Positions 32,832 to 46,860 of a DNA stretch of 64,000 nucleotides are shown in pieces. Positions within the stretch are counted from its first letter, which is position 1. The number at the start of each line of letters is the position of its first letter. A program made the position numbers and the translations under genes. The notes beneath the pieces were generated by a model, which was not told the origin of the DNA, searched no databases, and saw only the letters and a program-made list of their open reading frames with translations. The DNA comes from Sinonovacula constricta. Taxonomy: Eukaryota > Mollusca > Bivalvia > Cardiida > Solecurtidae. Location of the stretch: assembly GCA_007844125.1 (NCBI GenBank), contig CM017568.1:8613573-8677572 (forward strand). Reading direction: 5' to 3'.

Positions 32832-35800
32832 AAAACCGCTAGTAAAACACTTGTGTTTTATGGTCAAACAGACAGTCTATGCTTCGATGATTTTAGTGTC
32901 ATCAGAGAATAGACAGACCCAGTTTCGCTGGTTTTTTTGCGTTGTGGTTGCATCCATGTTCTTACTGCTGGCTATATGGACAAACATAAATATTGATTGC
33001 AAGCAGATTTACAATCCAAGCCACATGTTAAATTTAAATCCGATTCTAATTTAAGGCAATGACTTAAAATGTGTTCACTCAAAAATTCTTAAACATTTAT
33101 CTTAGATCGATTATTTGAGAAAGGTAGAGAGGTGTATCATGTATAAAAACTACTTAGTTATGCCCGACAGTTAGAGGTAGATTTGTTGCGTTGTTGTTGC
33201 AAAACCTTCAAAGGGGTTCCAGAAGGACATATTTGAACAATATCTACTTGTATTCCACCAAAAAAGAATATTCTACCGATTATCTATATTCTATCGATGC
33301 GAAGATCTTCACCAGGTCTCCCTATCAGTAGTGGTAAGATCAGTAGAATGGACCCGAGTGATAAGGAGACATGTTGTGAGCTCCAGTGAGCTCAGTCTCC
33401 AGCGTATTTTTTCCTGTTTTCGAATGGGAGGGTCCAGGATTCGAATCCCGGCCTGACCGTCTTTCTCCCTATGAAACAAAGGTATCAAAGGTACTGTCTA
33501 CAGTCATGGTGCGTTTCGTCCGACACAAAACAAGAAGGGCAAACAGATTTTTCTTCGGCATCGCTCTTCAGTTTGTTTAAAGTTTAGAAGCGTTATAATA
33601 TTTCTAATAGTTGTTCAAAGCATGTCTAAGACGGCACTTTTGCGGTATGGGTTCATATTCACCCGGCAAAGGGTGTACGAGGCTAAACAAATGGTTTGCT
33701 TTAACTTTTACTTTCAGAGACGAAATGCGAGCCACTAGTCTAGGAAAGTTAAGATTCACTTTAAATGCTTTTAATACAAAATACAAATTGATTAAATACA
33801 TAGTACTATGCGTATTATACTAGGCTTCAAGAAAATTTTCATTATATCGATTCAGAACGAAAATTGACATCGTTAATCATGATGCTATGCAGTTGACGTT
33901 TAAGAAGATTAAAATGTAAACAAGATTCAACTGTTTTAAATAAATGCCATAGTCAAAGGACTGCTTAAAAGGACGCATCGACAGTTTTAAATATATTTAT
34001 CGGATATTTCCGTAAGGTGCGTTGGGTTCAATATTAAAACACAAAACGAACAAAATAACTTTCAACCTGAAAATTTTAATAAACTTCGCGGGAATTATTT
34101 GCCATTTATTACAAATAGTTCCCAATGTTGGAAGAAATATAATTGTCGTACTGTACCTTTAAGACCACTCCAAAATTAATTTAAAATGTGTAAATTAGTG
34201 TAGTATAGTTAAATATATCAAATCGTTTATATAAAATCGACTTTTGTTTAGTTCTTAATAACTGTGTCAACTGACACAAAATTAACAAATTAATTAAGGA
34301 TGTCAACGAGTACCCGAGCATTCTATCGGCAAGTTATACACGAGAATTAAAGTCACTTTTCGAATGGTCGGGAAAATAGGGAAGTTGAATTAAATTGACA
34401 AAACTAACAAGAACGGTACCCTGGTCCCTAGCTCATTACATTTAGTTGCCTGACCCAGGTCCTCACTACCACCCGATTGTCTAATGGATCGAGGATGCTC
34501 AAGTATACTGTCACAGCAGGCACCCCATTGTCTGCCACTTAATCTTTAAGTCAGTTCGTCGCTAATGAATCTCTGTCAACTCAAGCACACACACCCCACC
34601 CCATCACCCCACCACCCCACCATCACACCCCCCACCACCCCATTTCCCTGTACAGTTTGTGACATGTTGATAATACGATGATTTTCATGTCACAGTTCCG
34701 CACACCAATTGTTTTGATCTGCTGGTAAATGTTTAATCAACTGTTGATTGTTCGTAACACCGAGCTTTTATCTAACACGAAATATGTTCAGCAATTATTG
34801 CTTAGCATATAACGTAGGGCGAAAGGCAATGATAAAGAAAACCAACATACCAATGGCAACTGCTGTTTCACTGCCGCCTTACGTTTACACCACGCCACTT
34901 TAGCTATTGCATAATGCTTTATATTTCGTTACAATATTTGCATGAGGTAAAAAAAAGTTAATTTGAGTTTACCACGGACATTTTATTATTGTTTAGCGGG
35001 AAAACAACTCGTTTGCCTTAGAAATACTTTGCATACTACACAATGATTTCAAATAGTTTGACAAATCTTGCTTTGTGGGTTTTACATTCCATTCTAAATG
35101 ACGTCATTAGTTTACTGTTTCTGATGTCTGTCGTTTTTGTTTAGAATACTTTCTATTTACAGCGTTTGAATCAAAGCAAAATAAAGCTAAAGATTTGAAC
35201 TCCTGAAACCGGTTTAACCAGTCTGTGAAGTTTTTGGCCAATAGCCGTTCCAAAAGATATCTGTTGTTTATTCACTGTTTTGTATGTAATGTCCCGTCTT
35301 AGTGATACTTTATTTTGTATATCTTTAACAGATATGTTTGAATTTTCAATTATATTTAAGGAAATATGAAACCGTCCTGTGCTATATAACATTTTGGCCA
35401 TGATTACTCTGTCAGGCGTTACAAATCATTAGTCATTTATAATCCATATATTTTATCACACTATACTTATTTTCTATTCATTACGTAATAAATAAACGAA
35501 GTAAGGGTTTTACATTAATTTAAAGTGATAAATAGTGTTTTTCAAAATACAAATCGACACAGCATGATTCGTTTCATATGGATCTAAAATCGATTCAACA
35601 GAAATAGCAAAGCAGTTTCGCTTGCAATGATTGCACAGCACATTTATTGGTATGCCAGTCACTTCCTGTTTTGGCTTAATCGATTTGATAAGGTATAACA
35701 AAGGAACACTAACTTTTGAAGTATATGTTGTTGTGTAATAAAATAATATTGTTAATCTTTTAATCTTTATTGAAGAAAATACTTAACACTAACATTTCAA

Positions 35801-37735
35801 GATTGAACGATTCCTATTGGCTAATTTGGTAGTGACGTGTAAAAAGCATATCAATATTTGGTTATGACGTGTATATGACACGTCAAATGTGTACAGAAGC
35901 AAATACATCTATTTCCAGGTCACGGGATATCACGATACCTGCAAAATGGAATTCAAGAATTGCCAGAAACCTTGTTCTGATGTGTTTATTTATTGATTAA
36001 TTTGTAATGATAAAAGCAACTTCTGGCACACACAATTTTATTTTATTGTTATGAAACATGGCACATTGTGAGTAAGGCTATAAATCGCATTGACTTTGTT
36101 AGTTTTTGAATGAAAAGTCCATAAAATCCAATAATATGGCATCCTTACCATTTAGCTATTTAACCAACCCGGTATGTTGCATCTTCAGGCTTTGAATAGG
36201 CTTTAAATACTGTGATAAGGCAGGATCGAAAATGGGCGGGACAGGAACAGAAGGGGCAGCAAATGCCGCTGACAAATAACTGAAACTCAGATCACAACGC
36301 GGCGGAAAGTAAAACTAAAGAACACACCTAGATGTTCTAAAACGGCAAGATTCACATGGGTTTGTCGTGGTTATAGTTTAACCTGTTAACTGAAATATGT
36401 AGAAACTATAGTTTAATCGTATAAAAATCCGCATAGGCATGCATATATATTTATGTTAATAACAAGTTCCGGAAAGTCGGTCAAGTAGGTCTACATGAAT
36501 TTTACGAATTGGTTAATCCAAACAGTTTAACTGGAAATGTCGTGATGAATGTCTTGCCCACCCCTTGCCACAAAAACATATGTGTTTCGTTTGTGAAACA
36601 ATTTGTGAACACGCTAGTTTCCTTAAAGATCCGGAAGTCGAACCGACTGGTTTTAATGGTCAGTGGTTGTTTAAAACAAATAGATCAGTATGGTTACACA
36701 ACGTTTGACAGTTGCAATAAGTGGTATAATGTTTTCTGAGTAATATTACAGCTATTTTATGCTTTTTTCATTTATTAAACCCTATGATCAAATGGGTAAA
36801 CCAAAGAATAAATAATTGTGGATTCTATTTTCTTTTTTTTCTAGTTGCTTATTTATCTGTTTGTTTTTAATCTTGTTTACTTACTTTTCAAAAATTAAAA
36901 AAATATATCTGGATTATACAAGAGTAACGCCTTTTCGCTAAAGAAGTTCTTTATGGTCTGTGAATGATGTTTAAATAATTAAGGAATTGTAGCAACATAT
37001 AGCAATTCTCGGGATTCAATTTCTTTTTGGTTAAATATTGTGACAAGCAAGGCAGAGACTATGATTGCTTTCGATATATATTTAAATGGGATAAGTACAC
37101 ACATAAATATCCACACAAAACGCGCAGCAGTTTTTCATTGTGCAACTTTATATTTTTAGTCAACACAGTACAAAAAGGAAATACAAAATGATTGAAGCTT
37201 GATTCGAACCTGCACTTTTTCATAAAATGACGCAACAGCAGTAGAGTTTACATGGTTGTCAAACCTAACAAGAACATGCTATCGATAGACAATTTTCGGA
37301 CTGTTCTCTGTTCATGTCAATGTTGCCAACAATGCTAACATTATATAATGTTATAAATTATAAATTAATGCAAAATTAAAACAATTAACAAATTATTTTA
37401 AATAGGTAAAATGAAATTTTGTGCAGAAGCCCAAATATTTATAGCGGACGTGATGAGATGAGATGTTTCAATGCGTACAGCTAATGTTTTTTACGTAGGA
37501 TATTTGCTGTGTTGGTGAAAAGTAATTGATCGAAACATTTGGTTTTCCAAACTATAATTAGAAATAACCGTCTTGATAGAATTTACCATTCCGACGCACG
37601 TAGGTCCCTGGCGAACTAGAGAACAATATATAAAATAAATTAAGGCTGCATTATTAATGTAATTAGCCATATTCTGAATGCTGAAATAGATGGAAATAAT
37701 ACCGTACAACGATACCGTAATAAAAAAATCATAAA
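32832..37735. other. Long stretch without a recognised gene
   Basis: About 4.9 kb of AT-rich sequence. It includes a C-rich CCACCCCAC tract at 34592-34645 and a weak SINE-like remnant at 33370-33500. The frame at 36509-36739 and its shifted frame (Cys-rich, with a CFVCETICEH run) were considered, but show no known motif. Confidence 0.45.
33370..33500 (+). mobile_element. Possible SINE remnant
   Basis: Contains GGATTCGAATCCCGG, a good tRNA B-box arm, preceded by GAGCTCAGTCTCCAGCG (A-box-like). The rest is not alignable by eye to the other SINEs here. Confidence 0.35.
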
Positions 37736-37769
37736 ATGATAATCATTAAAGTTAGGAATAAAGATGATA

Positions 37770-37911
37770 TTACTACAACTACGACTACTACAACGGATAC
37801 TACTACTACTACTTCTACTACTACGACTATTTCTACTACTACTTCTACTACTACTACTTCTACTACTACTACTATTAATACTGCTACTACTACTACTACT
37901 ACTACTACTAA

Positions 37912-37953
<42 letters not shown>

Positions 37954-38089
37954 TATACTACTACTACTACTACGATTACTACTACAACTACTAGTATTTC
38001 TACTACTCCTACTACTACTACTAGTAGTACTACTACTACTAGTAGTAGTAGTACTACTACTACTACTGCAACTACCACTACAACTACTG

Positions 38090-38135
<46 letters not shown>

Positions 38136-38223
38136 CACAACTACTACTTTTACCACTACTACTACTACAACTACTACTATTATTATTTTTACTACAACTA
38201 CTACACTACTACTACTACTACTA

Positions 38224-38272
<49 letters not shown>

Positions 38273-38337
38273 GACTTCTACTACTATAACTAAAACTACT
38301 ATTGCTACTAATACTGATATTACTACTACTACTACTG

Positions 38338-38368
<31 letters not shown>

Positions 38369-38460
38369 AACTACTACCACCACCACTACTACCACTACTA
38401 CTACTACGACTACTAATACTAATACTAATACTAATACTCCTTCTACCATTATTATTATTA

Positions 38461-38506
<46 letters not shown>

Positions 38507-38567
38507 GCTACTTATATTATCACTACTGCTGCAAGTACTACTACTACTACGACTACTACTACTACTG

Positions 38568-38609
<42 letters not shown>

Positions 38610-38706
38610 TTACTACTACGAAAACTACTAGTTACTAAACTAAAGTGATACTACTACTATCATTACTACCATTACTACCATTATTTATTATTATTATTAT
38701 TATTAT

Positions 38707-38746
<40 letters not shown>

Positions 38747-38765
38747 TGTAGTAATAGTAGTAGAG

Positions 38766-38811
<46 letters not shown>

Positions 38812-38934
38812 GAATAGTAGTAGTTGTAGTATTAGTAGTAGTACTCTGCTACTTCTATTATCACTACTGCTACTACTACTACTACTACTTACTAGTACTA
38901 CTACTACTACTACTACTTCCCCTTCTACTACTAT
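37770..38934. repeat. Giant ACT-type triplet microsatellite
   Basis: About 1.15 kb of (ACT)n with interspersed TTC, ATT and AGT variants, switching to (ATT)n at 38445-38505 and 38680-38708 and to (AGT)n at 38709-38835. All long frames here (poly-Leu, poly-Val, poly-Tyr, poly-Ser) are artefacts. Confidence 0.97.
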
Positions 38935-38999
38935 ATGCCTGAAGACTGCTGATTGTTGTCGACACTAACAGACAGATACTATGGAAGATCCTTATACGT

Positions 39000-41200
39000 G
39001 GCCTGAAGATATATATACTCTCGTTCGTGGCTTATTGTGTCAGAGTACAGATCACGTCAGGCAAAATGGCAGCTACAGAAAGTCCCGCAATACGTAGCAA
39101 TCTTCATGAAGCTTCACCTTCTAACGTGGAACGCTATGGAGATAATAGCAGACATCTATACTCAACGCTGGTGATTTAGACAAAACAAAACTAAATTTGT
39201 GGATGATCAGAACACTAGTATTTAAAGCACAAATCGGACATTCTCGAGTAAATTGACAATGATTTCACGCATATTCTGTGATGTGTCAAACACCTGTACT
39301 GTTCAGCGGCTGATCAATTGGAAAAGGTAGAGTTGCTTTTTTGTGGCACAAATCATCATCAGTTTTTAGAAACACTGACTGCAATGTGTCGTTGTAGAAA
39401 ATAGCGCCACTTATTGTTTCGCGTCATTTGCCCGTTTACTTGAAAGTCGATCTTGTCACACGAGCAAATAATCATCAGAAACCTTTCAATGACGCTTTTT
39501 CAATGAACAAAGATACACGGGATTTTAAATCATAAAGCAAATCTTACAAGATAACCTGTTCAATACAAAAAAAAACTACAAATGATATAGACATTATATA
39601 TGAAAGTCTAACTGAAGCAATAACAAGTGCTGCATAAGAAGCACCTTCTCCAAAGCACTCCAATAAGCACATCTCCAGTGCTCAATGCGCTGCACAGTAA
39701 AATTAAACAAATGTGATAATAAGTGGACATTCAGTGGAAAATTTTGCCACAGCCACTTGTTCGAGCAGTACAAAACATGTAAGCGAACCTTTAGACGAAC
39801 ATTCCGTAACGAAGCTCACGTGTATAAAACCAAGAATTCGGGAGAGTTAAACGAAAGAAATGAATTATATCAACATACCTTTCGGAAGCTTCTCGATTCT
39901 AGGCGTAACAACGGGCGATATAAAAGCAACTGTTGGATGTACTTCGACAATGACAGTATATTAAATGGTTGGCAGACATATTTCGGAAATCTCTGTTCGT
40001 TCTCAAATAGCCATACTTTCGATGGCACATTTATACAGCATTTATACTCTACAGTGTCCACGCTTCTAAAATTAATACTGATACTTAACAAGTAAATGAA
40101 CTCCCGGACCTGTCGTTACTACCATAGTATCCGACGTCCTCTCATCGAATGTTTAAAGGATTTTTTTTTCAATAAAATGATCCTGATGCAAAAAGTACCA
40201 ATGAAATTCAAACACACATTCACGCGACGTAAGGGAGAAAGGTAAATCAGCTACACAATCATGTGAACGTCTATGTAGCTATAGAGCCAAATCGTTCTTG
40301 TGAATGTGAGCCGTCTCCAATACGGGTTTCAGGAAAAGAAGCGCTGTCAAAGGGTCAGTTTTCTGCTACAAGAAGCGTGTGACTTTTTTTTCGAACGTGG
40401 AAGTCCTGTATATGCTGTAAAACCTGGTGCCAGATCCGCCTTTGATGTTGTGTGGATCCCGGAGCTTGTTTACAAACAGTACCAGTGCAACATAAGAGGT
40501 GAGACACCGATTTTCATAAATGTCCTTCTAACCGGAAACTCCAGTCAGATCCATGTCGATGAATTCCTGTCCAGACGGTACACCACAGACAAAGAACAAT
40601 GCAAGAAAGTATCATGGCCACATTCTACTATGAGATATACATCAACTAGCTGCTCCGTAAACTTCAGTCATATTAACATGAACTTCGCATTGCTGATACT
40701 TCCCTGTCTGCCCCAGCGCAATCTGATGATATTCTTCTAATACTAATGCGTGGCACGTACACTCTTGCACCAAGCGTATGTAGGAAGGTCCGAATCCAAT
40801 GACAAAGGGCAAAGTTTATACAACTTTTGTGCTACCCAAAGCGTTTTCCGGATCTGGACTCACGAACCCAATATCAAAAACAGATTTGATTTGCCTAGAA
40901 AGGGCACAGACCACGTGTCTTAAACGCATGCAAAATCTTCCGCGTCAAAGGAGCATTGTATGATAAGATGACTCCTTGGATCACTTCGGTTTAGGCATAC
41001 ATTGTCCAAAAGATCTCTGTGTATTGTGGACTCGGGGACAAAAGTAGACATACCATTTGTGCACCGACCTTTTAATTTACGATCTTCTGAACTCGGTCGT
41101 ATTTATGACAAAACTCAGCTGGAAGAACATCATCCAATGCAACATCTTGGCTTATGACCAATATGCGTGTTTTGCCAGAAAGACATTATATGACGACTTC
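39000..41200 (+). mobile_element. Decayed LINE, plus strand (second family)
   Basis: 39685-40095 encodes a segment typical of the region just before RT: SHLFEQYKTCKRTFRRTFRN then SILNGWQTYFGNLCSF. 40300-40740 contains LQYGFQEKKRCQRVSFLLQE and SAFDVVWIPELVYKQY, the RT region with motif A (F-D). About 40880-40950 reads LERAQTTCLKRMQNLPR, the post-RT thumb region. Frames shift between pieces. No target duplication found. ACT microsatellites lie on both sides. Confidence 0.75.
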
Positions 41201-41526
41201 TTTCGGAAGTAGTTATCTTAAAACAAATGTGTAGATAGAGCAACCTGAGACATTAACACCGCCATTGAAAATTGCTCTCTTTTATTTAATAAAATGCCGT
41301 AAATTGCACCAATGGGAGACTGGAAAACTTTAAACTTTGTATTTGACACTGACAAGGAACTTTTGAGGACCAATGCTAGACTTGCACCGATGTGTCTATA
41401 TGCTCAGTATCACAGTTATTCGCAAGTATTTTCTATTTTGCTCTAAATTGTTTTTCTTGTTTAACGTATTCAAATTGCCTTGAACAAATTTTCTTCATAA
41501 AATGTAGGTAATACAGATTTAAGCTA

Positions 41527-41655
41527 CTACTACTATTACTGCTGCTACTACTACTACCAAATAAGAATATACATGACATACTACTACTAATACTACTACT
41601 ACTACTACTAATAATAATAATTATAATAATAATAATAATAATAAAAATAATAATA
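41527..41655. repeat. (ACT)n/(AAT)n microsatellite
   Basis: ACT units interrupted by GCT, then AAT units. It may be the other side of the 37.8-38.9 kb ACT array, split by the LINE. Confidence 0.9.
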
Positions 41656-41669
41656 AGTAATTAAGACTA

Positions 41670-42005
41670 TATATGAGAAAGTCTTATGAGCATTGCAGCA
41701 TAGAGAAAAAATGAAAAGGCAAAGGACAAATCTGTGATGAGTCATTTAACAAATAGAGAAAACCCGAGAGTTACCGAGAAGGGTCAGTCGGCAATATTGG
41801 ACCGACTGGGGTGCTTAAACAGGTTTTACAGAGCTCTTACGTTGCACTTGGGTTTTTCAAATGCATCCAATGAAAAGAAAATCGATCCATTTGAATAAAT
41901 GCCCAAGCGCTGGCGTCGTTTAATAAGTTACGACGAAAGCAGTGACATCATTGAAAAATAATGTCCACATAGTGTTTAAAAGGCAGATATGTATTCTTTC
42001 GATTA
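41670..42005 (+). repeat. Dispersed repeat family, copy at 41.7 kb
   Basis: Contains AGTCTTATGAGCATTGCA, CAGTCGGCAATATTGGACCGACTG (a clear hairpin) and TTTTACAGAGCTCTTACG, ATGCCCAAGCGCTGGCG and AGTGACATCATTG in family order. Confidence 0.75.
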
Positions 42006-42251
42006 GAATGGATTGGCTCCCGTCGCCCTTCCCGTCGTCAGTTTACTTTTGCAGATAACTCGCCATGTTTGAGATACATACTGTTAAATTGTATCATATA
42101 TTTCTCACAATAAGTTCTTTTTCTCTTTCTAGCTTGTTTACAGTTCTTACATCCATCTTTTTGTTAGACCATTTAAAATTGTGGACATGGCCAAAAGAGA
42201 TATAAGCAAGCCTTATGGCTGAAGTCGAAAGCTGCACATCATCGTACTTAC

Positions 42252-42402
42252 CACAGACCTTTACAGCATCTCCTAGGATACTTGATTTGTTCTTGATCAG
42301 GGCACGCCAGTGTAGGACAGTCAATCCCATCACAGAAGCATTGGATTTCGGTCAATATGTACGTTTTACAAGCATTAATTAGAACAGCGAGTATTGAGTC
42401 CA
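42252..42402 (-). CDS. Isolated VWC-like exon or exon relic
   Basis: Between a strong acceptor (TTTTTATTGTTTAG) and donor GTAAGT the minus strand has an open 151-nt segment. It reads INACKTYILTEIQCFCDG then IDCPTLACPDQEQIKYP and RRCCKGL. The CxC.DG..C....C ... CC order is that of a VWC domain. The expected final CCxxC is off by one base: removing one G of AAAGG would give CCKVC and a phase-1 donor. It is either a phase-2 exon of a third gene or a pseudoexon. No partner exon was found nearby. Confidence 0.5.
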
Positions 42403-43103
42403 CTAAACAATAAAAATATCGCATAATGTTACACCAGCCACTGAATCATCACCTACATTGTGTAAGCCAACATATGTATTAGACTTACGATAATGTGACT
42501 GATATATGAACTTGGAGGATGCAGCCTCATTATTCCTGGACCAAAACTTAACAGCGACAAAGAGGAATCGAGTAAAAACTATAATAATGATGTATACTAA
42601 TGATTTATGTAAATTAATTGATCATATTATGCAGATAAGTGTGAGTTGAAACATCATTTTGTATTATGATAGACATTCAACGTAAAGCAGCTGGTTAAGC
42701 TTGCACAATGTTAAGAACCACACGAGATTATTTTCATACGTTTAATTATTGTGCCATTCTCGAGTTAATCATTATACGTGAATTAGTTATTTTGGCATGT
42801 TTCATATATTCACGCATGCGTAACTTGAAATTAAATAAAGTAGTTCAGACATCCAAACTTCTAAAACAATTGCTAGCAAATGCAACGTTTTTGGTGATTT
42901 TATTTTTATCGTGCGACGACACAAGCTATAAAAGGACATAATGTTCGCAGTAAACTGATCTTGTATAAGTGCTATATTAATTTATCTATCTATTGTGATA
43001 GTAAACAACAAAAGTCACTATTATTTTAATCTATTCTTACTATATCTAGATAATCCGCAGCAACTATTTCATTTAAATACATGTACACTTAAAAGCTGTC
43101 GAA

Positions 43104-43200
<97 letters not shown>
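43104..43200. repeat. (TA)n microsatellite
   Basis: About 97 bp uninterrupted TA. Confidence 0.97.
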
Positions 43201-43202
<2 letters not shown>

Positions 43203-43798
43203 ATAAAAGGAAAAACAATATACAGTCGTATACTAGCTCAACATCTTTCATTATATTTTTTCATATAATACATTGGTTATGTAAAAGATCAAATTGGAAG
43301 TTTGTATTAAATACGCTATGACGCTTTGACCGCGTGCACATTTTACCCTTATTACGATAGCTATATTAATAACCAAACAGAAAACGACAATGGACGGATC
43401 GATAGCGTCGTTTTAACTACACACTGAGAGAACAACAAGTACCTGTTGACATGTAAGCTACTAATGCACGAAAATAAATGATACAATATCACGACCTTTA
43501 AGGTTTTTCAATCATGTAAAGTAAAAGTAAAGCGACAAAAGGTAGACATAAAGTAATCATAGAGTAGGCATAAAGTAGGCATAAAGTAGGAATAGATATT
43601 ATAAAATGACGCAGACCGACTTGATTCTTTACCTATATATACAATTCCATAAATCATCGTTTTAATTATAAGACATGTCTCATGTTGTGGGTTCAAAGAC
43701 CCTGTCGAGATTTAAACCTAATGTGGTATGGTCTAAGATCTGACCAACGGTGCATCAGCATAGTTGGGTTCAACTGGACGATTCTGTAACGACCACTA

Positions 43799-44080
43799 AT
43801 GCGTCGCTTCCTTGTACTTAACAATCAAGATTTTCACATTGGTTTGTTTCGTCGAAGGATTTATGAAATTGTTTTAACACCATATCAATGCAGAAAAATG
43901 TTGAACAACTGGGAAACAACTAATACAAATCTGACATCATCATTTCTGTATTTTACTGCTGACAAACGCATGTACGTGGCCAAGTATATAGAATTTTATT
44001 CTCTAACTGAAAATGAAAAAAAGTGGGGCAGATTCGTCTGTTCCTTCTGTAAAATAAATGCTAAAAATTTAGCCAGCTAG
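43799..44080 (+). CDS. Unknown 93-codon open frame
   Basis: Starts at ATG four codons after an in-frame TAA and encodes a normal-complexity, basic protein beginning MRRFLVLNNQDFHIGLF and containing YFTADKRMYVAKYIEFYS and RFVCSFCKINAKN. There is no signal peptide or membrane segment. I do not recognise the family. The segment FHIGLFRRRIYEIVLTP faintly resembles a PC4-type beta sheet, but I would not rely on it. Composition is unlike the neighbouring microsatellites. It could be an exon, a small gene or a transposon-derived frame. No flanking poly(A) signal or partner was identified. Confidence 0.35.
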   Translation: MRRFLVLNNQDFHIGLFRRRIYEIVLTPYQCRKMLNNWETTNTNLTSSFLYFTADKRMYVAKYIEFYSLTENEKKWGRFVCSFCKINAKNLAS

Positions 44081-46110
44081 TTCCTGACGCATAACCGTTC
44101 ATATATACAACTAGAAAAGGTCACAAACAGCTAGAAACTGAAACATTAAACACCATTTACGACAGTAACATTCTGATATTTCACATTTTCCTTCTAATGT
44201 ATTGTGTATAGATCCAACCTACCCTTACAAGTACGGTTTCGTGTGTCATTGTCATTACATATTTTCTGATAGTAAGCACAAGACAATGCATCAAGATAAA
44301 TGTAAGCCACTTGTTAGAAGCCACAAGTTCTCTTCCTGTTTACTGCATGCACTTCAGTAACACACCCCATTGTCATTAGAATAGTTAAATAACCGTATAA
44401 AACAGTCCTTTGGTGAGTGTTTCATTGTAATCAATTACAACATTGACGTACTTTCTTGAAGAAATCAGCTACTGTGGGTTATAAAGCATGTTTGCTTAAT
44501 GAGAAAGAAAGTAAAACGTAAATTGCCAAATGAATATGATCCAACCGACTTCAATATGAACCTAACATTCAATAGAAAAGAAGGTCCCATGAGAAAAAAA
44601 GCTATGTCCAAACTTTTCATAACAACGCATATAATTTGAATGACAACACTATTGACGTATCCCATGTCGTGTCAAATTAGTTTGTTTACATTAACATGAA
44701 TAATGTCATATCACTGATTTCCCATCTACTTAGCACGAGAAGCTTTCGTGACAATTGTAAATAAAATCTCCGCATATTATTACATTCACACTTATTTTCA
44801 TTTTGTAGCATTTCAGAAAGCTTTTGAATGGCTCTGAATAAACTGAATCACGTTTCAACTCCGTTAAGGATCGAGATCAAATCTATAAAGGAACTATCAC
44901 CTTTCTATATGCTTTTCATTTTTCATTTAAATGCGTTAAGACAGCTACATATATAAATATAAATATATGATATGTCTTCATTGCTTCTTTCCTTGCCCAA
45001 ATCACCATGTAATAACGTTTCCTATAACTAGGATTTGTATGAGTACTGCACATACTATTTAAATTACGGAAATGAGACATACGGACATATGTTTAGTCGA
45101 AATGATGATTTAACGTTATGAAATTTTTATTTTTAAGGTTTTTCTTTGAAAATCCCATACCTCATACAGAATATTTAGCTCATATTTAATCACACTGGGT
45201 TTGAAGTGTTACACACATTACTACATCTTTACGTAAATGTTACAATTAAATAAATAATTCACATTTCAACATGTCTTTTTTTACTTTTTATAATGGTGAT
45301 GTCTAATCACTTTATGTCCATACAGTTGGTTTTTAAATTGTGAATTTGTATGTTTTCCAAAACAAGCAGTTTGTTTGAATCCTAGAATATCTATTGATGA
45401 TCTTATTTTTTTCAATTGAATGAACGTTTTTTTACCCAATTATATTATAAATATTCATGTGCGTATGTTAAGGGGGAAGGGGTTGTCCGCACTAGCAATA
45501 TCGAATCTGGCAACTTTTATCCAGAAGTATATATATTTTTAAGAAGAGTACAATATATGAAACACATACATTTTAAAAAGATATGTAACGATGGCAGATT
45601 GTGTACATGGAATATACATATTTAATTCATTATTAAGTACACACATACACAGGAAAGGATTAACATAAACATACACGAATACACACTTATGCATATACTC
45701 ACACCAACGTAAACAGACGCATTCAAATGCATTCGCTTTTGCAATCAAACGCATACATTGAAAACGAAAGAAGGAAGGAAACTAAGAAATTTCTGCACAT
45801 AGCATATAAAGTATGTGCCATGTAGTTTAAAGTAAAACTAGCTAACTTAAAGAGCGTTCACTGACTCAGATCAAAGCAAGATCTAGTAGTGATTTACTCA
45901 TCCGGTTATTAAAACTTATTAAGTAAATATTATTGTATACACTTAAATGCCCTGTCCGAAACGAAAAAGAAGAGGAGAATTAAGCAGTTAGTATGCACTT
46001 GTCGGGTCGATGTTTCACTTTAGTCAATACATGTACATATAACAACAAAACTTAAGTCATTGCAAATGAACATGCTGCCAAATTAAATACATTTAAATAA
46101 AATAAAAGGC
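44081..46110. other. Stretch without a recognised gene
   Basis: AT-rich sequence; short frames only. Confidence 0.4.
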
Positions 46111-46860
46111 AATACTTATGCAGTCTTAACAAGTAAGAAATGATTTATCAAATTTGGGGTTTCCATACCAAAGAGGTTACTAAATATAACGTTATCCAAG
46201 GTAACATAAAGTTGGTTATATAAATTGTAGCAGAATTCGCGCATTGGATGACATTCTATTTTAGCGTGATCAGCAAGTGACACACTGATAACGTTTAACC
46301 ACAATAATATTACGTTTGTGGATCATGATTGCTGTATAGGATATAATCGTGGCAGCAGAAAAAACAATAAGCTTAATACTTAGGCCTTTTTCTGACAAAA
46401 TACTGTACGTCGTATGTGTCATACAAACCATGTAGGCTTTTAAATTCTGCGATTAAATTCCACCTGACAAATACGGGCAAACCAGTTACTGGTTTCACGG
46501 ATCTATATATGACTGGATACAATTTTCCTCTACTGTATAATACTAGGAAGTTCTGTACATGTTGCATATAGTGTAAAATATTTGTGTAAACCCAATGCAC
46601 GTCGGTAAAAAAGCCACTGACATTACAGAAGAGAAAATGTTAAGAAACATGTCTTTCATACGGAAGCTACCAGTTAAGCGACACAACTGGTCAAATAAAA
46701 TTAATAATCTTTTGTCAATTTCGGTTTTGAACGGAAGGCAACCAACAAAACTTAGTGCAATATCAGACCGGGTGGTCGTAGACAAATCTTGAATAGAAGT
46801 AATGCATAAGCGATGGACGCGCTCTAGTCTAGTGATCAGTTAGACCATGCATACGCTCCG
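46110..46860 (-). mobile_element. 3' fragment of a LINE (same group as 39-41 kb)
   Basis: The minus strand reads LERVHRLCITSIQDLSTTTR then SDIALSFVGCLPFKTEIDKR and LILFDQLCRLTGSFRMKD, the post-RT thumb region also seen near 40.9 kb (LERAQTTCLKRMQNLP). Shifted frames continue to about 46116. A truncated, dead copy. Confidence 0.72.

Noticed and set aside
36509..36739. 76-codon frame, and a shifted Cys-rich frame in the same place
   Set aside because: Cys spacing does not fit VWC, pacifastin or other modules I know, and convincing splice borders were not found.
37736..38968. Long frames up to 185 codons
   Set aside because: They lie wholly within the ACT/ATT/AGT microsatellite and encode homopolymer-like products.
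45416..45625. 69-codon frame with CNDGRLCTW
   Set aside because: A single short VWC-like string with no further Cys pattern and no splice borders.
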